From Calendula officinalis (lineage: Eukaryota; Streptophyta; Magnoliopsida; Asterales; Asteraceae), in the NCBI GenBank assembly GCA_963853835.1, contig OY970821.1, positions 48,562,646 through 48,626,645 of the forward strand: a stretch of DNA of 64,000 nucleotides, given 5' to 3'. This document shows positions 52,401 through 61,878 of the stretch, piece by piece. Positions within the stretch are counted from its first letter, which is position 1, and each line of letters starts with the position of its first letter. Below the pieces are notes generated by a model. That model did not search any database. It was given only the letters and a program-made list of their open reading frames with translations, and was not told the DNA's origin. A program made the position numbers and the translations under genes.

Positions 52401-53375
52401 TTCTAGGGCTCCTAGAAGGCCAATAACTAGAAGAATGACAAGGGTAGTCATGTCTTCTGAATCAAATAAGGAATATGATTCAGCTCCTTTAATCACCAGA
52501 CCTAGAAGATCTGTTCGTGATACTGGGGAGGTTTCCAGAATGACTGCTCAAGAGATTGAGGATGAGGCACAAAAGTTCTTTCCTATCAAAGAAGAAGATC
52601 CAGATACTGATACTGAGGCTAATGTTCCATCAACATCTCACAGAATAAGAAGAAAAAGAGATGATCTTCTACAACAGTATTGGAACATAGTGGCTCAAAA
52701 AACAAGGTATATGGAGAACAGAATGGGTATGCTGAGAAACAGAGCATTTCTTAGAGTGAGGGACATATACTGGCTAAACATTGATGTCAACAAAAAATTA
52801 AAGTCAAAACTGTTGATAGGTCCATAGTTGCATTCTGCACTGGACCAGTCAGTCCTCCCATGAAGATCTTCCTTCATGATATCTAGAATATGGGACTCCA
52901 AGACTGGATCAAGATTACCAAACTGATAAAGGAGTTGCCATCAAGATCTTCAGAAGCCCAAGTAATGTTAGATGAAATATGGGTTGTTGCTGCAATATGC
53001 TTTGAGAAAGGCATACTATATCAAGGGGATTACAGGGCACTCAGTGTGATGACTGAAGCCTACAAGAACAATAAACATGAATGCCTTAACACATTCAGAT
53101 TTTTTAACACATACCCTGTACCTCCTAACCTTGTATCAAGACCAAAAGAGCACCATATATCCAACCTCTGGATATATATGTACACCGCCCCAGAGGATAT
53201 GGAGGGCTTTATCACTGAAGCAGATTTTCCAAAAGCCCCTATCAGTCATCTAGTTGGACTGAAATGGATGATAACCAAGAAGGAGGACTCTTGGTTCAGA
53301 AAGAAGATTGTTGTTGTGCTTAACAACAGACATGATGAACTGAAGAAGAGAGAAGAGTGCATCCATATCAAGTAA
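49471..53375 (+). pseudogene. Element C post-pol ORF (envelope-like position, function unknown)
   Basis: ATG 49471 (MANFQFVTPNAAP). The first about 165 residues are open; a shift near 50020 moves the frame to one reading QIDYARWIFNELASL, FLSLIF and then DLPPIHERIYF. This N-terminal domain is homologous to that of element A (23447 on). It is followed by an Asp-rich stretch (50275-50400), a Glu/Arg microsatellite (50507-50530) with a frame change, a candidate intron (50852-51536), a coiled-coil-like segment TLQTIMQQILAMQNTQNN (51587 on), a Pro/Asp/Glu-rich part with three related EGD-EP-PSP repeats, a Ser/Asp part, and a C-terminal domain (52210-53375) ending at 53375. No signal peptide or membrane helix is evident. 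Several stops show decay. Confidence 0.72.
50852..51536 (+). other. Candidate spliceosomal intron in element C post-pol ORF
   Basis: The donor CTCAG|GTATGA at 50852 and the acceptor TTTATTTCTTTAG|CA at 51536, with a T-rich tract before it, match plant splice consensus. The flanking exons end (GRKESD then VSQ-type codons) and resume (APSVQGIQASQAQEE) in one compatible phase-1 frame. The 685 bases between are AT-rich with stops in all frames, unlike the coding sequence on both sides. No transcript can be checked here. Confidence 0.6.
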
Positions 53376-53518
53376 GAGGTCTTCTATGAGCATGAATCCA
53401 TCAACAACAGATGAAGAAGAAGACTCAGCTGTTTTGATGAAGAAGAAGATTCTACTGTCCTCTTATTTTTGTTGTGTATTTAAGTTCTCCTTGTAAAATT
53501 GTCTTGTTATCATTAGAT

Positions 53519-53528
53519 AGGGGGAGAT
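53519..53528 (+). promoter_or_regulatory. Polypurine tract of element C
   Basis: AGGGGGAGAT directly before the 3' LTR; the same tract occurs before the LTRs of A and A'. The 140 bases before it, after the last stop, are the 3' untranslated region. Confidence 0.88.
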
Positions 53529-54025
53529 TGTTAAGGCAAAAAGCCTTAACCCTTTAGGATCTTAAGATAACAAGACAACCTAGACTAGCTAAACATGGTT
53601 TGTAGAATTTAGCTAAGTTTGGGTCCAATACTGAGTAGGCAGTATTGGCCGCTCAGTATTGGAACTCAGTATTGGAAATCCAATACTGAGTGGAAGGACT
53701 GAGTTACATTCTCAAATGTAACTGACTAAGATCAAATCCCTTGATCTTAGTCACTTTCATTGACTAGTCCTTCCATTTCTCCTTTGCCCATTTTGTAAGA
53801 TCTCTATATCATTATAAATAGAGATCACTTGGCAAAGGAGTAGTCACCAATTCACGTTTTCACTTTCACATATTTGTAATTGATTAGTGGTCTTGTTATT
53901 CCGCAACAAGCCACACTTAGTGGATTTATACATTGACTATGTTCTTGTGTTAATCAGTTTAATATTTCATTAAGTATAATAAACCTATCAATTAACTTAC
54001 AAACCAGGGTTGTTGTGACCTAACA
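53529..54025 (+). repeat. 3' LTR of element C
   Basis: TGTTAAGGCAAAAAGCC to GTGACCTAACA, 497 bases. It opens with the hairpin TTAAGGC-AAAAA-GCCTTAA and keeps the three hairpins of the 5' LTR at 53664-53691, 53702-53723 and 53724-53752. It is short for a Sirevirus, whose LTRs are often over 1 kb. Confidence 0.92.
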
Positions 54026-55334
54026 GATGAACAGAAGAACGTCTTCGTGCAGCCCAAGCAACATGTCACTCGGTTGAAGAATACAGGGCTATACAAACTG
54101 AAGAAAAGAATTTGTTTGGTACTGGAAGTAGTAACGATACAAAATTTTTTGCTCCCAAACCTCCAAGAAGACCACAACGAATCTATGTTCTACAATCTGA
54201 AGTAATAAGCCCCGATTTAGCTGAGAAAAGAAGAACTCATAAGGTCTTCAGGATTCAAGAAGAAAAAGCAGAGGAGGCATCATGTTCAAAAACTCCTCAA
54301 CATGAAAAAGAAGGGATCTCAATAGCCCTAGAAACAAGAAACGTGATGGAAGTGCTAGAAAGACTACAAAAATTCTCAGATGAACTCAAGCATATTAAAA
54401 ATATTGCTCAATATGTACAAATGTCTTTGGAAAACTATATAATTACTATGGGATATCATATGGGAGGCTGCTTACTTGGTACACTGCCATAGGGAATCTA
54501 GAAACAGAAAGAGATGTTGAAACTGTAGCCGTAGAAGACAATGTCAAAGCCTCTGCTGTCAATGGACAAAAACTGTCTGAAAGAAGAATTGCTCAGCAGT
54601 TAGCTGAAAAGAAAAAGGAGGTTCTTGAATGGCTAAAATTAAAAGAAACCATAATCAGAGACGAACCGATCCTAAAGCTCAGGACTCGTCACTCCAAAGC
54701 CCAAGGCACTCGTGTAGAAGTAGTCAGAGATCCCCAAGAAAAAGTAGATTACATACCATTCAGCAAACTCAATCGACTCAGCATAAGTGAACTCAAAGAA
54801 ATTCTAGCACGACATAAATTCACTGAAGCTGAAGTATCTCAGAGACTTTTAAAAGAAATTTATAGGCTCATTGAAGAATACAACGAGGTAAAGGAAAACT
54901 GCACCAAAAAGAGAAAATCAGGTGCAAGTGAAACAGACCTCCTACCAAGGAAAAGATCCAGGAGAACCTCTGCGTCAAAGGAAATTCAGATGCTAGTTGA
55001 TAGAGGTGAGCTGCCAAACTGCGAAGGATTAAATACCGCAATGCCTCTTCATGTTGTTCCAGTTGAGGGAAAATGTATTAAGCTACCAGAATAAGGATTC
55101 TTCTTTAAAGGCGCTTATCAGGAAATGAGGTTCCAAAGAATAGCAGAGTTGAAAATAGAAAACTTCAATAATTTGAAGTCAATCAGATTCACTCCTTCGC
55201 TTGAAGCTATCAGACAGGTGATCAAGGAACTCATGAAGGAAAAAGAAAAGGATGTGAACGATTTGCTTCCATTTTCCCCAAAGGAAGAAGAACGGGTGTT
55301 TGGGCTAGGGAGTCAGAAAAGGAGAAAGGAGTGA
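54026..55334 (+). pseudogene. Element A post-pol ORF, 3' part
   Basis: The reading frame of TEERLRAAQATCHSVEEY starts right after element C and stays open to 54492. A shift near 54475 moves it to the frame of WYTAIGNLETERDVETVAVED, which lacks an early Met but is open to a stop at 55092 and then on to 55334. The chain is highly charged and helical (EKKKEVLEWLKLKE; ISELKEILARHK), with a basic KKRKSG and KRSRR patch that could be a nuclear localisation signal, and ends GLGSQKRRKE. The fragment A' ends with the nearly equal GLGSNKGRKE, confirming the C-terminus. Confidence 0.75.
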
Positions 55335-55725
55335 AGGCGATCCTCAGATGATGCTGCTGGGTGATCTTTTCTGTTTCAAAAACAATTGTCTGTACCTTAA
55401 AAAAATTTTATTTTTTTCGCATGCTACAAAACAGTTAACTCTTTTATTATTGTTTGTCGTTATGCATGAATATCATCAATTAATGATGATGATTTTGACA
55501 TACCTGAGTTTATTTGCTTGCTAGATACTTTGAAAAACTCAAAAAGAAAATATGAGTTATGAACTATAGTGTGATCAGATTCTATCAGATCACCATACAT
55601 TGTAATGTTTTCTAGGTATGTCGAAGACCCTCTGAATTGTGAAAAATACTCAAGGTTAAATATAAAACCTTCACATATTCAGGGGGAGTTGCCTAACTAT
55701 TTGTCTACATCAAATAGGGGGAGAT
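55335..55725 (+). other. 3' untranslated region and double purine tract of element A
   Basis: Conserved non-coding sequence, also present in A' (58536-58959). Two purine tracts, AGGGGGAGTT (55681-55690) and AGGGGGAGAT (55716-55725), lie 25 bases apart; the second touches the LTR and is the polypurine tract. Confidence 0.75.
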
Positions 55726-56720
55726 TGTTGGGTCGCTGAAAAACATCCCCCACTGACGAGATTTAATGAAGGCAAAAAGGCAAATAGTTAGAAAACAATT
55801 TGAGGATTAGTTCCTCAGATTGTGGGTAATTGAATCTGATAAGTTCGGATTTCAGTTACCCAGTTACACTATCTGATCACTATCTGAGACAAAGATCAGT
55901 TCCCCGTGCGGAATCAGATACTGGTTAACATATCAGATAGTGTAACAGGCTCAACGCTCACTGGGCAAAATGCTGAACCATTGAACAAAAACTTCTCTAA
56001 GAAAAACTCTTAGTGAAGGTCACTGAAGCTGAAGGCCATCTGAAGAAGCATGAGTATCCGAAGACTCATGGCTGCCAGAAGTGTACATAGGCTGGAAGTT
56101 TCAGTGTCACAAAAAGAAACAAGTGAAGCACAAGTTTGTGCATCGCTGATTGTGGGAATATCTTGCAAATCTTCTAGAAGATATCGGCGATCACAAGACA
56201 ACAGAAAGTACTGTCAGAATTCCGTTAGTCGTGCTCGTCCTATGAAATATCCTCTGCACCAACGGAATTCTCACACGTGGAATCGATCGATCATTCATTT
56301 GGCACCACATTTCCCAATGCTATAAATTGAGGACTTGAGCGATCGATTTCCGTGTGCACCCAACAAGGTTACACGCTGCCGAAATTACTCCAGAATTTTA
56401 TTCCTTCGAGCAGAGTGTAAACCACCAGTTAACTCTAGTTAACTGATTCGAGAATTGAATCTGTATAACAAAAGTGTCTGGTCTTGTGCTCGATCATATG
56501 TTGATCATAAACTTGTCTTAGATAATATCTGTTGTTGTCTATCACATGCAAGCAGTTTAGTTATGATTTGTTCTTAGGTATTCCGCAAACTGCTTGCATC
56601 TTTATTGTATCATTATTAATTAATAAAGAAAAGTTTAAAAAGTGTTGAGTGTCTCCATTAATCTTAAATTGGTCAGTGAAAGTGTACAGGTGTTGAATTT
56701 CACTTATTACGGGACTAACA
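55726..56720 (+). repeat. 3' LTR of element A
   Basis: TGTTGGGTCGCTG to CGGGACTAACA, 995 bases. It has a 15-bp inverted pair, GTTACACTATCTGAT (55863-55877) and ATCAGATAGTGTAAC (about 55929-55945), and a GCTATAAATTGAGGAC TATA region near 56320. Confidence 0.92.
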
Positions 56721-57365
56721 AAGGTGATGTTTGTTTTTGAAGAGGAAAAACGTCTGCAGTCTATAAGAAAAAGACTGTTTGTTTTTCAATGTCTGTGGAC
56801 TAAATATTTTTTTTAGAGGCGGTATTGATGGTGGTTTTTGGGGTGGGTGGCGGTGGTTGTGGTGGTGGTAGGTGGTGGCGGTGGTAGGTAGGTGGTGGTA
56901 GGTGGTGGCGGTGGTAGGTAGGTGGTGGTGGAGGCGGCGGTAGGTGGTGGCGGTAGTAGGTGGTTTGTGGTGGTGCCGGTGGCGGCGGTAGGTGGTGGTG
57001 GCGTAGATGATGGTGGTGGTGGTGGTAGTAGTGGTGGTAGGTGGTGAGGGTGGGTGATAGGTGGTGGCGGCGGTAGGTTGTGGTGGGTGGTGGTGACGGT
57101 AGGTGGTGTTGGTGGTGGCTATGGATGGTAGTGGTACTGGCGGTGAATAAACTATTTTTTTTTGTTGAACTAAAATGTCTTCCAAACTTGGAAGACTATG
57201 GTCCAAGTCTTATCACAGCAGACCCCAAAAAGACTTTTCCTCATCTTCTGACTTCCAAAAAACAAACGTTTTTTTCTCAAATGTCTTTCCGCATGCAGAC
57301 ATAAGACCACAAAAAGACTTTTTGCCAAAAAAAAACGCCGAGTGTTTGGAAAACTTTAATCAGCC
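56721..57365. repeat. Inverted-end repeat with GGT minisatellite interior
   Basis: The ends are imperfect inverted copies (left GTTTGTTTTTGAAGAGG and ACGTCTGCAGTCT; the right complement GTTTGTTTTTTGGAAG and GAGGAAAAGTC). The middle, 56816-57145, is an array of GGT, GGTGGC and GTAGGT units. The antisense ORF 57206-56715 (Pro/Thr/His/Tyr-rich) is only the array read in frame. It may be a hAT-type MITE, but I find no clear target duplication. Confidence 0.55.
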
Positions 57366-57721
57366 TTCATATTAAAAATTGGATTTTTTTTCCTTCTTAA
57401 TCACACAGGTTTAAGAGAAAATTTGAATTATTCAGATGTTATTTATCCATATGCTACCAAACTGGATCTTAGTGTTTTTAACAATTATTTCAGAATTTAG
57501 AAAAGTTAGGTTGTTATTAGCGCACCATGTTGAATTTACATAAAATTATATAGTCATAATATACACTCTTAAACAACATCCTTATTATTAACAGTTATAT
57601 ATAATTATTATCCCCCAAATCTCTCTAATATAAGTATGTCCAACACATGAATTAGTTTAGACGGTTAGAAAAATACTACAATATGAGACATGAGTTAATG
57701 CTTTAAAACAACTTTCACTAC
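57366..57721. other. AT-rich spacer, nothing recognised
   Basis: About 355 bases with no ORF, repeat or LTR edge that I can name. It separates the GGT repeat from the truncated element A'. Confidence 0.5.
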
Positions 57722-57751
57722 TTTAGAAAAGTTAGTAGAAGGCAACTATTA

Positions 57752-58535
57752 GTGCATTACTTTGGTGAAAGGATTGATAATCTGTCATCTCGCATCCAAA
57801 ATCTCACTTCCAGCAACGCTGATCTGACATCCCGGTTTAATCATCTTGAAAGATCTATTGGTGAAAGGATTGATAACCTGTCATCTCGCATCTCTAACCA
57901 CCTTGTTGAGCCACTGATAAATGAAGAAAATGCTCAAGGTGTCGCTCCCACCTCTCATTTTCAGGGGGAGAAATTTTTGCCTCAAAAAGGCACATCGTAC
58001 ATGGTTGTTGGTAAACCGGCCGGAATGGGTAGCGGCGATAGGAGCAGTGGTGGAAAGAGATATGCTGGAGATTACAGAGTTCGTGATGTTGGTAGTGGTT
58101 CAGGTCGTGATGGTGCTCATCGTGATAGTGTTCAGGTTGGTACAGTGAGTCGGATGACCTCCGAGCGGTATTCGATGGCCGCTCGCGAAAGGAGGTCAGG
58201 GGTCAGGTTTGAAGAGTTCCCGGAAGTCAACATAACTCATCTTGGTGGTTCAACCAGGATTCCAATCGCTCCATCCTTAGCTCCTCTAAGCATTGGAAGA
58301 GTTTCTGCACATGCTCCCGCAAAAAAATGTCCAAAATCCTCCCATTGACAAGGGTAAAGGTCCTGCAACTTCCCCTCCTACAAAAAGCAAAAAGCGGAAG
58401 GTCCAGATGACTCCAGAAGAGGAATTCAGGAGGACAACAAAGAAGTTGGGGATGTCTGAGGAAGAGCTGGGTGAGGCCAAGGAGGAGGAATGTTGGAGGA
58501 GGGGCCTAGGAAGCAACAAAGGAAGGAAGGAGTAA
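57752..58535 (+). pseudogene. Element A' post-pol ORF, C-terminal part
   Basis: Open from 57752 to 58348, then the frame shifts at an A7 run (58320-58326) into the frame open to 58535. The first part has a coiled-coil-like stretch with the sequence GERIDNLSSRI twice (residues 5-15 and 36-46, a 96-base tandem unit). A Gly/Ser/Arg/Asp-rich middle follows, then a basic KSKKRKVQMTPEEE, similar in type to a nuclear localisation signal, and the end GLGSNKGRKE, matching GLGSQKRRKE in A. ATG 57752 may not be native because the 5' end is lost. Confidence 0.72.
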
Positions 58536-58959
58536 GTTACTGAAGGATGGCGGAAGAAACCGGCGTTGGTGTGCCAGCGTTTGAAAAATTTATTTTGTTT
58601 ATGTTTTAAAACAATGGTCTGTAACTTAACAACAATTTTACTTTTCCTGCATGCACCCAAGACAATTTACTTTACTCTATCGTTTGCTCCATGATGAATG
58701 AACATTATCAACTAAAATGATAATGATTTTGACATACTTGAGTTGATTAAATTGCTAGATTATTAGAAAAATTCAAAAAGAAAATATGAGTTATGAATTG
58801 TAGTATAATCAGATTTTATCAGATCATCATATACTGTAATATTTTCCAGGTATGTTGAAGATCCTCTGAATTGTGAAAAATACTCAAGGTTAAATAAAAA
58901 ACCTTCATATATTCAAGGGGAGTTGCCTAACTATTTGTCTACATCAAATAGGGGGAGAT
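58536..58959 (+). other. 3' untranslated region of element A'
   Basis: Matches 55335-55725 along its length, including both purine tracts (AAGGGGAGTT near 58915 and GGGGGAGATT at 58951-58960). Confidence 0.8.
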
Positions 58960-59937
58960 TCTTCTGTCGCTAAAAAGCGTCCCCCACTGAAGGGATTTAA
59001 TGAAGACAAAAAGGCAAACAGTTAGAAGACAATCTGAGGATTAGTTCCTCATATTGTGGGTAACTGAATCTGATCAGTTCGGATTTCAGTTACCCAGCTA
59101 CACTATCTGATCACTGTCTGAAACAACGATCAGTTCCCCGTGTGGAATCAGATACTGGTTAACAGATCAGATAGTTGTAGCAGGTTCAACGCACATTGGA
59201 CAATAACACTGAACCATTGAACATGTACTTCTCTAAGTAAAACTCTTAGTGAAGGTCACTGAAGCTGAAGGTCAGCTGAAGACTCATGGCTGCCCAAAGT
59301 GTTCATAGGCCCGAAGTTTCAGTGTCACAGAAAGACACAAGTAAAGCACAAGTTTGTGCATCGCTGATTATGGGAATATCTTGCAAAATCTTCTAGAAGA
59401 TATCGGCGATCACAAGACGACAGAAAGTACTGTCATAATTCCGTTAGTCGTGCTCGTCCCATGAAATATCCTCTGCACCAACGGAATTCTCACACATGGA
59501 ATCGATCGATCATTCATTTGGCACCACGTTCCTAATGCTATAAATTGAGGACTTAAGCGATCGATTTCTGTGTGCACCCAACAAGGTTACACGCTGCCAA
59601 AATTACTCCAGAACTTTATTCCTTTAAGCAAAGTGTAAACCACCAATTAACTTTAGTTATCTAATTCAAGAATTGAATCTGCATAACGAAGGTGTTTGGT
59701 CTTGTGCTTGATCATTTGTTGATCATAAACTTGTCTCAGATAATATATGTTGTTGTCTATCACATGCAAGCACTTTAGTTAGGATTTGTTCTTAACTATT
59801 ACGCAAACTGCTGGCATCTTTATTGTATCATTATTGATTAATAAAGAAAAGTTTAAAAAGTGTTGAGTGTTGCCATTATTTTTAAATTGATCAGCGAAAG
59901 CGTATAGGTGTAGCAATTCACTTATCCGGGACTAACA
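58960..59937 (+). repeat. LTR of element A'
   Basis: It starts TCTTCTGTCGCTAAAAAGCG (TG mutated to TC) and ends CCGGGACTAACA. It matches 55726-56720 over its full length but with more differences than expected between two LTRs of a young element. At several sites it agrees with the 5' LTR of A against the near 3' LTR. Confidence 0.9.
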
Positions 59938-60406
59938 CGTTATATACTAAAAAGATGAAGATCAAGATTGTTCTGAAAAACGACATTAATATATTTTAGA
60001 TCCATAATGATAGAGATAAGGAAATACCAAAGCAAGACTCAAAGGGCAATTAAGGTATTTGTTAGAACGGCAAAGTTGGCAAATGAAGAAAGTGGCTAAT
60101 TGGTCTCTGCAGAAGGAGGAGCAGAATAAAAGGGAATAGACGTTGTGTTAGTATGTAGGTCATTTTCTGTTAAGTTTGTCTAGTGGCTCCTCTACCTTGT
60201 TGGTAAGAGAGAGAGAGGGATTAGTCCCTGGTAGTGTAAGAACCTTCTATTTTTTATTATTCCAAGAAGATCATTCCCTGAATTCTTAGTTGTTGTTATT
60301 TGTTTTATGTTGATTGTTGTCTTTTACATTTGGTTTCTCCGTCATTGGTCCGACCTTGCCTTGCTCTACACTGGTGTTGTTTTTTGTTTTCGATTTTTCA
60401 TCATTG

Positions 60407-61480
60407 TTAACCCAGTCTTCGAAATACGCTCACAAGCTACTCGTTTGGATCAACATGACGACTTGTTTGTGAAGATGCAAGCTGACCTTACGGAATTGCG
60501 AAGTTCTAATGAAGAATTACGTACTACTCAATCTACTAAACGTGCTGAAACCCTGGAATTCAGAAAGTTTATGATGTCTTGGGTAAAACAACAAGAGAAG
60601 AGGCCAATTGGTGAGCCGTCTGGTGGTGGTGGCGGTACTCCTTTTACAGACGATGAGGAAGAAGAAACACCACTCAGGTCGCCGGAACCCACTGGAAGTT
60701 TGCCTTATGTGATTAAACGGGTAAAATTGCCAGAGTTTTCGGGTTTTGACCCCATGGATGGTTACAAAAGGCTCTGTTATATTTTGAAATCAACAACACG
60801 CCTCATGCTCTCCGTCTCCGATTAGCCCAAATGAGCATGACGGGTGTTGCCACTCACTGGTTCTCAATTGTGAAGGAACTGTACGATCCTATGTCGTGCA
60901 CATATTTCCAAAAGGAATTACTGCAACGTTTTGGAGGTTTGGATATCCAAAATCCGTACGAACAGTTATCGACCATGAAACAAGGTAACTCCGTTTACGA
61001 TTACATAGATGACTTTGAATATTTCCTTTCTCTGGTACCAATTGGGGGATTGGTACGAGAGAAAGAAGATGTAAAGAAATGGGTATTTCATTGCGGGATT
61101 GAAAGAAGATGTGAAGAAATGGGTCAGATTACACCGCCCACACTCGAGATTGGAGGTGATGGCCCTCGCTAGGGATGTGGAACAATTGTTGCGCCCGTCG
61201 TCTGACGCCGCTTCCGCCGCTCGATTTCGTTACCACAACAGCGATCCTGATGGTTTTGGTGGTGGAAATTGGGATCCATCATCAACACGGTCTCCTTGGC
61301 CCAACAAAGGAGAGCCCAACTTTAATAGGCCCACTATCTTTAATGACAAACAGGGATGGCCCATATCTGAGCCTGTTCGTTCTTTAGGGCAGGGAAGATC
61401 GACGATGCCCCAAAATACGGAAACCTCTCAATTGGTAAATCGCAATCGGGGAATACGCTCTTAATCGAGAACGGAATGGG
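60407..61480 (+). pseudogene. Element G gag
   Basis: From about 60407 the frame reads a coiled-coil-like part (RLDQHDDLFVKMQADLTELRSS), a Gly/acidic linker and VIKRVKLPEFSGFDPMDGY, the gag N-terminus of gypsy elements. It stops at 60823 after a frame change and continues at 60831 with MSMTGVATHWFSI and SCTYFQKELLQRFGG. A 40-base tandem duplication (61061 and 61101) shifts the frame again; ORF 61099-61464 follows to the gag tail. No CCHC knuckle is visible. The Met at 60307 is not thought native because the preceding part is hydrophobic leader sequence. Confidence 0.75.
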
Positions 61481-61639
61481 AAGATCTCCGGAAAAAGGGA
61501 TTATGCGAGTATTGTTACTAGGGAACGATGAGGAGACGGTGACGAGGGGTTACTTACTTCTTTTGAAGAAGGAATGGAGCCTATCGAACCCCTACCTACT
61601 CCTATTCCATCGGGCTCATGTATGTCTCTTGAGTTATTT

Positions 61640-61860
61640 GGTACAGCAAATGAGTTGCACTCAGGGGGGAACGTTAAAATTGGAAGGTGCGGTACGGGAA
61701 TTTCCAACGATAATCTTGGTTCACATTGGCGCATCCCACAACTTCATTTCTCGTAAATTAATGAAAGTATTGGGTTGCGCATCGGAGAAATTTACCGGCA
61801 CCATGTTTTTATCAACCAACGTGGTATGAATTTACCGGTCACTATAGGGCCTTGTAACCT
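61640..61860 (+). pseudogene. Element G protease with lost catalytic Asp
   Basis: LKLEGAVREFPTIILVHIGASHNFISRKL occupies the place of gypsy retropepsin. The usual D(S/T)GA(S/T)HNF active site reads HIGASHNF, so the catalytic Asp has become His. A stop after about 61829 ends the frame. GMEWLETLGDVIHNW (61906 on) is the conserved segment after protease. Confidence 0.75.
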
Positions 61861-61878
61861 TACTCTCTTGTCTTTGAA

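Larger units (their letters stand above)
26192..54025 (+). mobile_element. Element C: Sirevirus-like Ty1/copia retrotransposon inserted in A
   Basis: C has LTRs of 483 (5'-truncated) and 497 bases, a primer binding site, a two-knuckle gag, protease, integrase, reverse transcriptase, RNase H, a long post-pol ORF and a polypurine tract. Its own sequence lies at 26192-26723, 34258-38198, 46981-54025. D and E occupy the gaps. The first 22 or so bases of the 5' LTR are missing and no target duplication is visible, although element A clearly resumes at 54026. Confidence 0.88.
57722..59937 (+). mobile_element. Element A': 5'-truncated relative of A
   Basis: It consists of the 3' part of a post-pol ORF, the conserved 3' untranslated region with purine tracts, and a 978-base LTR of the A family. 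Its left limit is uncertain because the homologous part of A is diverged. There is no 5' LTR, gag or pol. Confidence 0.75.

Noticed and set aside
56715..57206. 163-codon antisense ORF rich in Pro, Thr, His and Tyr
   Set aside because: It is a GGT minisatellite read on the other strand; no domain and biased composition.
59938..59955. TATATAC near the end of the A' LTR as a target duplication partner of TATAC before 1778
   Set aside because: It is four to five bases away from the LTR end and is low-complexity, so it is not a valid duplication.
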